Positions 24,888-33,945 of a DNA stretch of 43,660 bases are shown here, in pieces. The DNA is from an uncultured Succinivibrionaceae bacterium (GTDB taxonomy: Bacteria > Pseudomonadota > Gammaproteobacteria > Enterobacterales > Succinivibrionaceae): NCBI GenBank assembly GCA_944390105.1, contig CALXOV010000062.1, positions 1 to 43,660 of the forward strand, written 5' to 3'. The position numbers and the translations under genes are program-made. The notes beneath the pieces were generated by a model, which did no database searches, was not told the origin of the DNA, and saw only the letters and a list, made by a program, of their open reading frames with translations. Within the stretch, counting starts at the first letter, position 1, and every line of letters begins with the position of its first letter.

Positions 24888-26909
24888 ATGTTATTTGACG
24901 ATCCCGCGCTTAAGGCCTTAAAGCAGAGTTTTGACAGCCATAAAGAACGTAAGGAAGGCCTGGTGCGCGCCAGCGATCGCGGTTTTGGCTTCATGGAAAC
25001 CTCCGATCGTACTTCCTATTTTATAGCCCCCAATTTTATGAAGAATCTGCTACACGGCGATAAGATAAGCGCCGTCATCACGGAAGATGCTAGCGGCAGA
25101 CGGCAGGCTGAACCGGAGACTTTAATTGAAAGCGCCTTAAGCGACTTTGTCGGCCGCATTAAGGTAAACAGCTTTGAGGGCAAGCGTAAGCTTAGTGTGC
25201 AACCGGACAGTCCAACCATTAAAGCCCATATTCCTTGCGACGACAAACGTAAGGACAAAAGTACCGAGCTGAAAAACGGCGATTGGGTCAAATGCCGTTT
25301 AACCAAACATGGGCTCAAAGATCAGCGTTTTCGCGCAGACATTGTCGAATATGTGACCACCGCTGCCGACCCTAAAGCGCCGTGGACGGTTAGCCTTAAA
25401 GAACTCAATCTGCCGCTGCAGTGCCCGGAGTGTCCGCCCGACCTCACCTTTAATGAAAAAGATGAGCCGCGAGAGGACTTAACCGCACTGCCCTTCGTCA
25501 CCATCGACAGCGAAAAGACCAAGGACATGGACGACGCGCTGTACATCACAAAAGAAGCAGACGGCTCCTTTGTCCTCTACGTAGCAATTGCCGATCCAAC
25601 CGGCTATATTGCCGAGGGCTCGTCTCTAGATAAAGAAGCGGCCAAGCGCGCTTTCTCAATTTATCTGCCCGGACGCGATATTCCGATGCTGCCACGCGAA
25701 CTATCCGATGACTTATGCTCGCTGCGCGAGGGCGAGGCGCGTCCGGTACTCTGCGCTAAAATTCCGGTAAGCGCCGACGGTACGGTGATATCAGAGCAGG
25801 CAGTCTTTTCTTTAGCAACGATCAAATCCCACGGCAAGCTTATCTACAATCAGGTCTCCGATTACTTAGAGCAAGGCAGCTGCCCGGACTTTACCCCCAG
25901 TGATGAAATTGCTGCCCGCTTAAAGCTCTTAGTCGAATTTACTAAGGCGCGCGATCAATACCGTTGCACGCACTCAGCCCCTTTCCGCAACCGCCCGGAT
26001 TATGAATTCGTACTCACCGCGGACGGCGCGCTTGATCATATTGAGCTCAATTACCGCCGCATTGCCAATCAGATTGTTGAAGAGGCGATGATTACCGCCA
26101 ATATCGCCTGCGGCGATATTCTGGCAGCAAAGTTTAATGCCGGCATCTTCAATACGCACAAGGGCTTTGACTTAAGCGACAGCCGCGCGATTTTAGATCT
26201 GCTGCGCGCTGAAGGCTACCCGGATGTCACAGCCGAGAGTCTGGCCACCATCGAAGGTTTCTGTGCGGTACGCCGTTATGCTGCCGCGCTTGACAGTCCC
26301 TATCTGGATAACCGCATCCGCAAGCTGCAGGAATTTTCTCAGATAAGCGTCACCCCGGCGCCGCACTTTGCGCTAGGGCTGCAGAATTACGCCACCTGGA
26401 CCTCGCCGATTCGCAAATACGGCGACATGATTAATCACCGCCTGCTCAAAGCGCTGCTGCTCAAGCGTCCGTCGCCGCAGCTGCCCAATGCCGACACCTT
26501 ACAGACGATGAATACCGCGCGGCGCGTCAATCGCCAAGCCGAGCGTGCCGTGCACGAGTGGCTGTATGTCGATTATCTGTATGCAGATGTGGCCAAATCC
26601 ACCGTCTTTAACGGCGAAGTCTTTGATGTGGTGCGCGGCGGGCTGCGCATTGTCCTGCAGGAAAACGGCGCGATGGTCTTTATCCCCAGCGTTTACATCA
26701 GTGATGACAAAACCGCCCTCGAGTTTTCCAATCTCACTGGCGAGTTGCTGGTTAACGGTAAGTGCGCGCTGCGCCTAGGGGATACGCTGCCGGTGCGTTT
26801 AGTGGAGATCAATAAGTCTACCCGCTCGATTACGGCCTGCCCCACGCAACCCATCGGCGGCTTAAAACTGCCCGATCCCGCGCTAGCGCAACAGCCGCGC
26901 CGCCGCTGA
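24888..26909 (+). CDS. rnb: Exoribonuclease II (RNase II)
   Basis: Processive 3'-to-5' degradation of single-stranded RNA. The start is ATG 24888 (CGGAGCAGCATATTT upstream), matching the N-terminus MLFDDPALKALKQS of the family; an 86-residue upstream extension in the same frame is not conserved. Of 673 residues (E. coli 644), about 1-190 form two cold-shock-type domains, about 190-560 the catalytic RNB domain and about 590-660 the S1 domain. The metal-binding Asp residues are D207, D213, D215 and D216 (VTIDSEKTKDMDDAL), matching E. coli D201, D207, D209, D210. YATWTSPIRKYGDMINHRLL is the conserved core near residue 500. The C-terminal tail is basic (QQPRRR). Confidence 0.95.
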   Translation: MLFDDPALKALKQSFDSHKERKEGLVRASDRGFGFMETSDRTSYFIAPNFMKNLLHGDKISAVITEDASGRRQAEPETLIESALSDFVGRIKVNSFEGKRKLSVQPDSPTIKAHIPCDDKRKDKSTELKNGDWVKCRLTKHGLKDQRFRADIVEYVTTAADPKAPWTVSLKELNLPLQCPECPPDLTFNEKDEPREDLTALPFVTIDSEKTKDMDDALYITKEADGSFVLYVAIADPTGYIAEGSSLDKEAAKRAFSIYLPGRDIPMLPRELSDDLCSLREGEARPVLCAKIPVSADGTVISEQAVFSLATIKSHGKLIYNQVSDYLEQGSCPDFTPSDEIAARLKLLVEFTKARDQYRCTHSAPFRNRPDYEFVLTADGALDHIELNYRRIANQIVEEAMITANIACGDILAAKFNAGIFNTHKGFDLSDSRAILDLLRAEGYPDVTAESLATIEGFCAVRRYAAALDSPYLDNRIRKLQEFSQISVTPAPHFALGLQNYATWTSPIRKYGDMINHRLLKALLLKRPSPQLPNADTLQTMNTARRVNRQAERAVHEWLYVDYLYADVAKSTVFNGEVFDVVRGGLRIVLQENGAMVFIPSVYISDDKTALEFSNLTGELLVNGKCALRLGDTLPVRLVEINKSTRSITACPTQPIGGLKLPDPALAQQPRRR

Positions 26910-26932
26910 ATGTAAGCGCAAAAACTTTTAGG

Positions 26933-26958
26933 GTGCCGTCTTAACCGGCGGCACTTTT
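26933..26958 (+). terminator. Intrinsic terminator after rnb
   Basis: GTGCCG (26933-26938) pairs with CGGCAC (26949-26954), 6-bp stem with a 10-base loop, followed by TTTTAAC. It lies 24 bases past the rnb stop. Confidence 0.6.
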
Positions 26959-27033
26959 AACTTAGCTGAGCTTAGACCTCAATTGCTGTCAGCAAAAAGC
27001 TTTAATTCTGCAACTTTAATATTTTGATCCATC

Positions 27034-28227
27034 ATGTCGTGGCTACAAGATTACAAAGACCTTAAGGAAAATTACTTCATCATGGGCGGCCATCTGGCCG
27101 ATGATTTGTGTCAAGGTGCCTTGCCGGCTATTTTGTCCTTCATGTACCTTGAAGGTAAATTAGACTCTTATGCCGATGTGGCCTTTCTCATCATGGCCAC
27201 CACCATGGTCAATGCCATTGCCCAGCCCTTAACTGGGCTGATGGCCGACCGCAAACCGCGCCCCTACTTCATGTGCCTTGGCATGCTGCTGGCTGCCTTT
27301 GGCATTATGTTCATCGGCTTTGTCGATAACTTTGCGCTACTTTTTGCCTTAGTCGCGTTAAACGGCGTTGGTGTAGCAACCTTCCACCCCGCTGCCGGAA
27401 AACTCGCTAACATTTTTGCCAAGGAGCATTTGGGCAAAGGTATGTCGATATTTTCAGTAGGCGGCAATATCGGCTATGCCTTAGGCCCGCTGTACTTTAC
27501 CGCAGGCTATCTGCTCTTTGGTCTGCATGCAACCTTACTTATCTGCCTGCCGGCGCTCATCATGACCTACTTTTTCGTGCGCAAAAATAAGCTTTACGTT
27601 GAGCGTTCACAGCTGGCGCTGCAGCAGGCTAAAGCACAGCGTGATACACAGGGGCTAAAGGAAGATTATCGCGGCACTGCCATTCTGCTCCTGCTCGTCT
27701 TTGCCCGCTCGGCAGCGATGTTCTCGTTAACCGCGTTTCTACCTTTATACTTTGTCGATGTGCTGCACAAGCCGGAGGAAGGCGCGGCGTTGACGAACAG
27801 CGCAATTGCCATCTGCGGCGCGGCAGCAACCTTAATCGGCGGATCCTTCTCCGATAAATTTGGCTTTACGCAGTTAGTACGCCTGACTTCCTGGCTGAGC
27901 GTACCCTTTGCCGTCATCTTTGTGCTCACCGACATCGCGCCGCTGGCCTTAGGTGCCTTAATGCTTGCCTCCTTTGCCTATTACATGGCGATGTCGCCTA
28001 TTGTGATCATTGGACAGCGCTTTTTGTGCCTGCATTTAGGTATGGCCACTGGTTTGACCGTAGGCTTAGGCATCAGCTTCGGCGGTATTATTGCCCCTGT
28101 TTTAGGCGCAGTAGGAGATGCGCATGGACTGACTGCCACCATGCAGATTGTGGTAGGTCTGCTGGCCTTAGCCGCAGTCATTTCGCTGGCAGTCCCCCAA
28201 GTCAATGGCAGACGCCTTAAGAATTAA
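27034..28227 (+). CDS. MFS transporter, fosmidomycin-resistance (Fsr)-like
   Basis: A 397-residue, 12-segment major facilitator. The N-terminal GGHLADDLCQGALPAILSF, the cytoplasmic loop GLMADRKPRPYFM (about 69-81) and GVGVATFHPAAGKLAN (about 112-127) together with SIFSVGGNIGYALGP are the signature stretches of the Fsr efflux family. The second half has GGSFSDKFGFTQLVR at the equivalent loop. Family members export drugs or metabolites by proton antiport; the natural substrate here is unknown. The start ATG 27034 has no evident ribosome site. It lies between an rnb terminator and a terminator for convergent prlC, so it is a single-gene unit. Confidence 0.85.
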   Translation: MSWLQDYKDLKENYFIMGGHLADDLCQGALPAILSFMYLEGKLDSYADVAFLIMATTMVNAIAQPLTGLMADRKPRPYFMCLGMLLAAFGIMFIGFVDNFALLFALVALNGVGVATFHPAAGKLANIFAKEHLGKGMSIFSVGGNIGYALGPLYFTAGYLLFGLHATLLICLPALIMTYFFVRKNKLYVERSQLALQQAKAQRDTQGLKEDYRGTAILLLLVFARSAAMFSLTAFLPLYFVDVLHKPEEGAALTNSAIAICGAAATLIGGSFSDKFGFTQLVRLTSWLSVPFAVIFVLTDIAPLALGALMLASFAYYMAMSPIVIIGQRFLCLHLGMATGLTVGLGISFGGIIAPVLGAVGDAHGLTATMQIVVGLLALAAVISLAVPQVNGRRLKN

Positions 28228-28230
28228 GCT

Positions 28231-28285
28231 GCAAACAAAACGGCCGCCCGAAAATTTCCCGCACAAGGAAATAAGCGGACGGCCG
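28231..28285 (-). terminator. Terminator for prlC (large hairpin), possibly bidirectional
   Basis: CGGCCGCCCG (28241-28250) and CGGACGGCCG (28276-28285) form a 10-bp stem with one mismatch; inside it TTTCC (28255-28259) and GGAAA (28267-28271) make a second helix. On the minus strand TTTTGTTTGC follows, making it a good prlC terminator; on the plus strand no T tract follows directly, though it may still slow the convergent MFS message. Confidence 0.65.
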
Positions 28286-28324
28286 CAACTATAGTTTAAA
28301 AACAGCTAATCCCCCAAACTTAGC

Positions 28325-30382
28325 TCAAAAATCAATCCCGCTTTGGCGTAGCAGTGCATCCACGCTCGGTTTGCGGCCGCGGAAGGCGATAAAGGCAACC
28401 TGCGGATCGACCGCACCGCCGACGGCAAGAATATTATCGCGAAAAGCCTGTCCGACCTGCGGATTGAAGATCCCTTCCTCAAGGAAGCGTCCAAACGCAT
28501 CGGCCGCTAGGACCTCTGCCCATTTATAGCTATAGTAGCCGGCAGCATAGCCGCCAGCAAAGATATGGGTAAATGAATTGGGCATGCGCGCATGTGGATA
28601 CTGCGGGGTGACGGCGTGCTCCTGCATTACCTGTTGATAGGTCTCAAGCACCCGCCCGCCCTGAGCCGGGTCATAGTCACGATGGAGCTTGAAGTCAAAC
28701 AGCGCAAATTGCAGCTGACGCAGCATTGCCATCGCCGATTCAAAGTTTTTGGCATTAATGAGTGCTTGCAGCTTATCTCCAGGCAGCGGCTCCCCGGTGC
28801 CGACCTTGCTTGACAAGAAATTGAGTACTTCCTGCTGCCACGCAAACTCTTCATTAAACTGCGAAGGCAGCTCAACCACGTCCCAAGGCACGCCATTGAT
28901 GCCCGACACATCGGCAATATCAATGCGGGTTAACAGCTGATTGAGCCCATGGCCGAATTCATGGAATAAAGTAACCACCTCGGCATGGGTGAGCTCAGCC
29001 TGCCGCCCGCCCACCGGCGGGGTAAAGTTGCAAACTAAGTAAGCCACCGGCAGCTGCAAAGCGCCATCCTGACGATAGCGCCGTACCTGGCATTCATCCA
29101 TCCACGCACCGCCGCGCTTGCCTTGACGCGCATACAGATCAAGGTAGAACGTGCCGATCTTGCTGCCAAACTTATCGTAGACATCGTAGCAGCTGACATC
29201 TGCATGCCACACATCCACGCCCAAGCGCGGACGGATAGTGATGTCGTACAGACGATGCGCGCATTCAAATAAACCGGCTACGACCTTATTTACCGGGAAG
29301 TACGGACGTAACTCTTCTTCGCTGTAGGCAAATTTCTCTTGGCGCAGCTTTTCGCTGTAATACGCCACATCCCACGGTTCTAGATCCGGCACGCCCTTAG
29401 CGGCAGCAAATTCACGCAACGTCTGCATTTCGCGCTCGCCCTGTGCCCGTGACTTGTGGGCCAGATCTTCTAGGAAAGACACCACTTCAGCGGTACTCTT
29501 GGCCATCTTTGTGGCAAGCGACAGCTCAGCATAATTGTTAAAACCTAAAAGCTGAGCCTCCTCGTGGCGCAAGCGCAGGATCTCTTCTATCAGCGGCAAA
29601 TTATCAAACTGCCCCCCCTGCGGCCCTAATTCTGAAGCGCGGGTATTGTAGGCCTCGTACATCTCCTGGCGCAGGCTGCGGTTGTCGGCATACATCATGA
29701 GCGGCATATAAGATGGAATATCCAAGGTAAAGACCCATCCTTCGAGGCTACGCTGCTCGGCTTGCGCTTTAGCTAGTTTACGCGCGCCGCAGGGCAGACC
29801 CGCAAGCTGCGCCTCATCCGTGATGTGCTTAGCAAAAGCATGGGTGGCATCCAGCACATGATTGGCAAAGTCAGACTGCAGCTTGGACAGCTTGGCGCTA
29901 ATCTCCGCAAAGCGCGTCTTTTTCTCCGCCGGCAGATCAACACCGGTTAATTTAAAGTCACGCAGACTGTTGTCAATCGAACGGCGCTGCGCCGAAGTCA
30001 GCAGTAAAAACTCATCACTTTGTTTAATGCGTTGCAGCACTTCAAATAACGGCTGATACTGCCCGCACCAGGTATAGTAATCGGACAAAAGCGGCAAGCA
30101 GCTATCATGCGCCTTACGCAGCTCCTCGGTATTGCACACCCCATTTAAATGCGACACCACCGCCCACATTTTTGACAGACGATCGTCTGCCTCCTCAATT
30201 GGTGCCACAACGCTGTCCCAGGTCGGCCTAGGATCAGTTAAACTGGCCTTAGTACGCTCTTCGATGGTGCGGCGGCAATGTTCCACCGCCTGACTAATGG
30301 CCGGATAAATGTGCTCAGGCTTTAAGGCCGAAAAAAGCGGCAAGCCTTCAATGTGCAGCAGCGGGTTGAAATCTTCAGTCAT
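28325..30382 (-). CDS. prlC: Oligopeptidase A (PrlC), family M3
   Basis: Cytosolic zinc metallopeptidase that degrades signal peptides and other short peptides. The 685-residue protein (E. coli 680) carries the zinc motif HEFGH at residues 474-478 (TLFHEFGHGLNQLL) and the downstream third ligand region about residue 500-505 (ELPSQFNEEF). MLRQLQFALFDFKLH and YAAGYYSYKWAEVLAADAF near the C-terminus are M3 signatures. TGGAGATAATAC precedes ATG 30382, and a GC-rich hairpin (30401-30416) sits just upstream in its leader. It is divergent from pepP, making a peptidase pair. Confidence 0.95.
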   Translation of the reverse strand: MTEDFNPLLHIEGLPLFSALKPEHIYPAISQAVEHCRRTIEERTKASLTDPRPTWDSVVAPIEEADDRLSKMWAVVSHLNGVCNTEELRKAHDSCLPLLSDYYTWCGQYQPLFEVLQRIKQSDEFLLLTSAQRRSIDNSLRDFKLTGVDLPAEKKTRFAEISAKLSKLQSDFANHVLDATHAFAKHITDEAQLAGLPCGARKLAKAQAEQRSLEGWVFTLDIPSYMPLMMYADNRSLRQEMYEAYNTRASELGPQGGQFDNLPLIEEILRLRHEEAQLLGFNNYAELSLATKMAKSTAEVVSFLEDLAHKSRAQGEREMQTLREFAAAKGVPDLEPWDVAYYSEKLRQEKFAYSEEELRPYFPVNKVVAGLFECAHRLYDITIRPRLGVDVWHADVSCYDVYDKFGSKIGTFYLDLYARQGKRGGAWMDECQVRRYRQDGALQLPVAYLVCNFTPPVGGRQAELTHAEVVTLFHEFGHGLNQLLTRIDIADVSGINGVPWDVVELPSQFNEEFAWQQEVLNFLSSKVGTGEPLPGDKLQALINAKNFESAMAMLRQLQFALFDFKLHRDYDPAQGGRVLETYQQVMQEHAVTPQYPHARMPNSFTHIFAGGYAAGYYSYKWAEVLAADAFGRFLEEGIFNPQVGQAFRDNILAVGGAVDPQVAFIAFRGRKPSVDALLRQSGIDF

Positions 30383-30400
30383 GTATTATCTCCAGATGGC

Positions 30401-30423
30401 AGCGCCGACAGGCGCTATTTTGT
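30401..30423. other. Terminator-like hairpin in the prlC-pepP divergent gap
   Basis: AGCGCC (30401-30406) and GGCGCT (30411-30416) with loop GACA; ATTTTGT follows on the plus strand. On the minus strand it lies in the prlC leader about 18 bases before the start codon. Whether it terminates an antisense transcript or regulates prlC cannot be told. Confidence 0.4.
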
Positions 30424-30517
30424 CCCTGCAGGCGTGCATATTCATGCAGGATTATGCGCAAAAAAACCGCAGCACGCAAACCCCGTCTGCTGGCAAATCT
30501 ACGGCCAAAAGCAGTTG

Positions 30518-30526
30518 TGTTAAAAT
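30518..30526 (+). promoter_or_regulatory. Candidate extended -10 promoter of pepP
   Basis: TGTTAAAAT is a TG-n-TAAAAT extended -10 element. No clear -35 is present at 17 bases. The expected start of transcription is near 30533, just before an ATG at 30534. Confidence 0.4.
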
Positions 30527-30533
30527 TCGCGGC

Positions 30534-30560
30534 ATGTACAGCAAATCAATTATTTTATGA
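30534..30560 (+). CDS. Possible leader mini-ORF MYSKSIIL overlapping the pepP start
   Basis: ATG 30534 opens an 8-codon frame whose TGA (30558-30560) overlaps the pepP ATG (30557-30559) in an ATGA arrangement. The candidate promoter would place the first base of the mRNA at or next to this ATG. As pepP lacks a ribosome site, translation of pepP by re-initiation is conceivable. This is inference and the ORF is very short. Confidence 0.2.
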   Translation: MYSKSIIL

Positions 30561-32473
30561 ACGAGCCTTTGGATAAGTACGCCGAGCGCCTGCAAGATCT
30601 GCGCGCGCTCCTGCAGGAACGTGAATTAGATGCGCTCTTAGTGCCGCATGATGATGTTTTTCTATCTTACGAACTCAATCCTGATAATGAAGAGCTGGCC
30701 TTTTTAACCGGGTTTACCGGTTCAGCCGGCTTTGCCGCAGTACGTATTGCGGCTGATGATACGGATACAGAAGAGGTCACTCTGACTGATGGCAGCAGCG
30801 TTACGCTGCAGACTGCCGCTGCAGTATTCGTTGATGGCCGCTATGCGATTCAGGTACACGAGCAGACGAATGATGAGCTCTTTGACTGCTTTAATTTGCA
30901 GGACATAGCCCCAGCTGAATACTTAGGACAGACGCTGCACAAAGGTGCGAAGGTAGGACTTGATATTCGCCGGGTATCGTATGCAGAATATCAGCAAATG
31001 GCCCGTACACTGGCGCAACATGACGTTAAGCTCATTGCACTAGAAGAGAGCTTGATTGATGTCGTTTGGAAAGATAGACCCGAGACTATTTACTCGCCAG
31101 TTGAGCTATACCCCGACGAACTCAACGGCTGCCCATCAATGGTCAAGCGGCGCAATTTAGCACAAGAGCTACGGCGTTTGGGCATGGATGCGACTGTGAT
31201 CTGCAACCCCGATGCCGTGTGCTGGCTGCTCAACATCCGCGGGCGCGATCGCCACTGTCTGCCAGTAGTGAACTGCCGGCTCATTGCCTATGCCAATGAA
31301 GTGCTCGAATGGTATATCCCGGCGCAGCAGATCCCCGACGAAATTCTGCCTGAGCTGACCGCGCACTGCGGCCATGTTGATATTTTCCCTGAGGACAGTT
31401 TTACTGATGCGCTGGAGCGTTTGTGCATGGCCCGCAGCGCAGTCTATATTGACCCTCAGGCTAGCAATGCCGCGATTTTAAAACGCCTGCAAGACGGCGG
31501 AGCTGAGGTCACGGAAGGACTTGGTCTCTGCGAGCTGCCTAAGGCCTGCAAAAATGAAGCGGAACTTGCCGGTGAGCGTGCGGCGCACTTAAAAGACGGC
31601 CTTGCCATGTGCCGCTTCCTAGCGTGGCTAGATAAGCTTACCGCCCTTGACGAGCAGGTCGATGCCCAAGGGGTAAAGCACCTGCTAGTCGATGTTAATG
31701 AAGCTACCTTAGCCGATAAAGCCGAGGAAATGCGCCGTGCCATGGGTGATTTTATTGAGTGCTCCTTTGACACCATCTCCGCCTTAGGCCCGAATGGCGC
31801 AATGTGCCATTACAATTACCGTACTGCGCCAAAGCCGCGTCCTTTGGGTGAAGACGCGCTGTATTTGATTGACAGCGGCGGGCATTATCTGCAGGGTACC
31901 ACTGACATTACGCGCACGGTGCTGTGTACTCCGAGCCCCACGGCAGAGCTGCAGCGCATGTATACCTTAGTGCTCAAATGCCACATTGCGCTGGCTACCG
32001 CTATCTTCCCCGTCGGTACCTCAGGGCTACAGCTTGATGTATTGGCGCGCCGCCCGCTGTGGGATCTGGGACTAGATTTTGATCATGGCACCGGGCACGG
32101 CGTGGGGCATCTGCTGTCCGTACACGAAGGACCGCAGGGTATCTCCCGCCGCTATTCGCAAACTCCGCTACAGCCGGGTATGGTCTTATCAATTGAGCCG
32201 GGATATTACAAAGAAGATGCTTACGGCATTCGTCTAGAAAACTTAGTCACCGTTGTACACTGCACACTGCCGCAGCTTGAACATATGCTGTGCTTTGAGC
32301 CGCTGACTTTAGTGCCTTTTGATAAACGCCTGATTGAGCGCGATATGCTAAGCCTGCGTGAGCGCGAATGGCTGAATGATTATCATCAGCAGGTCTTTAC
32401 CACCTTAAGCGGCAATCCGCAGCTTAATGAGCAAGATCTGACGTGGCTGAGCACCGCTACCGCCCCACTGTAA
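30557..32473 (+). CDS. pepP: Xaa-Pro aminopeptidase, large form (aminopeptidase P, family M24B)
   Basis: Removes an N-terminal residue that precedes proline; dinuclear metal enzyme. At 638 residues it is the three-domain form (two creatinase-like N-terminal domains, then the pita-bread M24 domain and a C-terminal extension), longer than E. coli PepP (441). Metal ligands are visible as Asp in LIDSGGHY (about 438) and in TTDITRTV (about 449), His in HGTGHGVGHLL (about 514), and Glu in SIEPGYY (about 547) and RLENLV (about 562). An acidic insertion rich in Asp/Thr/Glu at about 70-85 is unusual. It is divergent from prlC and followed after 24 bases by pssA. No convincing ribosome site precedes ATG 30557. 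Confidence 0.92.
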   Translation: MNEPLDKYAERLQDLRALLQERELDALLVPHDDVFLSYELNPDNEELAFLTGFTGSAGFAAVRIAADDTDTEEVTLTDGSSVTLQTAAAVFVDGRYAIQVHEQTNDELFDCFNLQDIAPAEYLGQTLHKGAKVGLDIRRVSYAEYQQMARTLAQHDVKLIALEESLIDVVWKDRPETIYSPVELYPDELNGCPSMVKRRNLAQELRRLGMDATVICNPDAVCWLLNIRGRDRHCLPVVNCRLIAYANEVLEWYIPAQQIPDEILPELTAHCGHVDIFPEDSFTDALERLCMARSAVYIDPQASNAAILKRLQDGGAEVTEGLGLCELPKACKNEAELAGERAAHLKDGLAMCRFLAWLDKLTALDEQVDAQGVKHLLVDVNEATLADKAEEMRRAMGDFIECSFDTISALGPNGAMCHYNYRTAPKPRPLGEDALYLIDSGGHYLQGTTDITRTVLCTPSPTAELQRMYTLVLKCHIALATAIFPVGTSGLQLDVLARRPLWDLGLDFDHGTGHGVGHLLSVHEGPQGISRRYSQTPLQPGMVLSIEPGYYKEDAYGIRLENLVTVVHCTLPQLEHMLCFEPLTLVPFDKRLIERDMLSLREREWLNDYHQQVFTTLSGNPQLNEQDLTWLSTATAPL

Positions 32474-32497
32474 GCTTTTAGTTAGAGGATACTGCGC

Positions 32498-33868
32498 ATG
32501 TTCATGTTTAAAAAAAGCCTGCCCACCGCTTTATACTGCCAGACCAAACTCCGGCAGCTGCCGCATATTGCGGTTAAAGCCAGCAGCTATACCATCCTCG
32601 AACGCCCCGAGCATTTTCATGCGCGCATGCTTGAGCTGATTGCTGCAGCCCAAGAGCGTATTACCTTAAATCTGCTGTATCTGCAGGATGATGAAGCCGG
32701 CCGCGAGATCCTTAAGGCGCTATACCGTGCGCAGGAGCAGCGCCCGCAACTGCATATTCGCGTCTACGTTGATTTCCATCGGGCGCAGCGCGGCCTTATC
32801 GGTCAGGATAAGTGCGCAGGCAATGCCGCGCTGTACTATCAACTAGCGGAGCATTGTCCCCATCCGCCGGCAATTTACGGCGTGCCGGTAAAAAAACGCG
32901 AAATCTTCGGGGTGATGCACTTAAAGGGTTGCATTTTTGACAATACCGTGCTCTACTCCGGAGCCTCAGTCAATAATGTGTATTTAAGCTACTGCGGACG
33001 CTATCGCCTAGATAGATATCATGAAATCTATTCTAAAGAATTAGCCGACAGCTTTAATGACTTTGCCACTAAGGCTTTTCACATTAATTTTGCGGTGCAG
33101 GATTTCTCCCAGGGTCAAGTTAAACCGGCGCGTGATATTAAAGACGAGATTAAGCAGCTGCGCCGCCGTTTAACCGAGGTGCATTACAGCTTTAAGGACA
33201 TGCGTCTGCACAGCGATGAGATCGGTCTGACGCCTTTAGTAGGTCTGGGCAAACGCGGCAATCAGCTTAATCGCACGATTTTATGGGCAATTACAGCTGC
33301 CAAAAAGGAGATCTTTTTGTGCACGCCATACTTCAATCCACCTAAAGCCTTGCTCACGGCGCTTGAAAATGCATTGGCGCGCGGCGTAACCATCACTATC
33401 GTCGTCGGCGATAAAAAAGCCAATGATTTTTATATCCCGGAAGAGGAAAAATTCAGTGCCATCGGCGCAGTGCCGTACATTTACGAACAGAATCTGCGCT
33501 CCTTCGTCGAAAAATATCAACAAGCCGTTTCATCGGGGCAACTTAAGATCATGCTGTGGTATGACGGCACGAATACCTATCATTTAAAGGGCATGTTCAT
33601 CGATCACAATTATGCCCTCATTACCGGCAATAATTTAAATCCGCGCGCTTGGGCGCTTGATTTAGAAAACGGCCTGCTGGTGTACGATCCACACGGGCTG
33701 ATGCAGGAAAAGTACCGCCATGAGCAGCAGTTTATTCTGCGGCACACTACCCCCATCCGCCATTTCACGGAAATTGCTGCCATTGAGACGTATCCCGAGG
33801 CGGTGCGCCGCATTCTTGCCAAAGTGCGTCGCTTCCGCGCCTCGCTCATTATTAAGCAGTTGCTCTAA
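32498..33868 (+). CDS. pssA: CDP-diacylglycerol-serine O-phosphatidyltransferase (phosphatidylserine synthase, PLD type)
   Basis: Makes phosphatidylserine from CDP-diacylglycerol and serine, the precursor of phosphatidylethanolamine. The 456-residue protein (E. coli 451) has two HKD-type motifs of the phospholipase D superfamily: MHLKGCIFDNTVLYSGAS (about 145-162) and YHLKGMFIDHNYALITGNN (about 352-370). The N-terminal PHIAVKASSYTILERPEHFH and the C-terminal basic tail (RRILAKVRRFRASLIIKQLL) are typical; members bind the membrane peripherally and reversibly. ATG 32498 follows TTAGAGGATACTGCGC. It shares an operon with pepP. Confidence 0.94.
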   Translation: MFMFKKSLPTALYCQTKLRQLPHIAVKASSYTILERPEHFHARMLELIAAAQERITLNLLYLQDDEAGREILKALYRAQEQRPQLHIRVYVDFHRAQRGLIGQDKCAGNAALYYQLAEHCPHPPAIYGVPVKKREIFGVMHLKGCIFDNTVLYSGASVNNVYLSYCGRYRLDRYHEIYSKELADSFNDFATKAFHINFAVQDFSQGQVKPARDIKDEIKQLRRRLTEVHYSFKDMRLHSDEIGLTPLVGLGKRGNQLNRTILWAITAAKKEIFLCTPYFNPPKALLTALENALARGVTITIVVGDKKANDFYIPEEEKFSAIGAVPYIYEQNLRSFVEKYQQAVSSGQLKIMLWYDGTNTYHLKGMFIDHNYALITGNNLNPRAWALDLENGLLVYDPHGLMQEKYRHEQQFILRHTTPIRHFTEIAAIETYPEAVRRILAKVRRFRASLIIKQLL

Positions 33869-33898
33869 TTCCCGCCTAGCTTGCGCTACAATGAAGAC

Positions 33899-33916
33899 TG
33901 CCGCCCGCGCGCGGCA
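33899..33916 (+). other. Small GC hairpin upstream of MdtG-like MFS gene
   Basis: TGCCGC (33899-33904) and GCGGCA (33911-33916) form a 6-bp stem with loop CCGCGC in the 77-base gap after pssA. A -10-like TACAAT lies at 33887-33892, so it may be the transporter's leader. No T tract. Confidence 0.35.
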
Positions 33917-33945
33917 TAGCACGAGCTTTAGGGGATCGCAATTTC

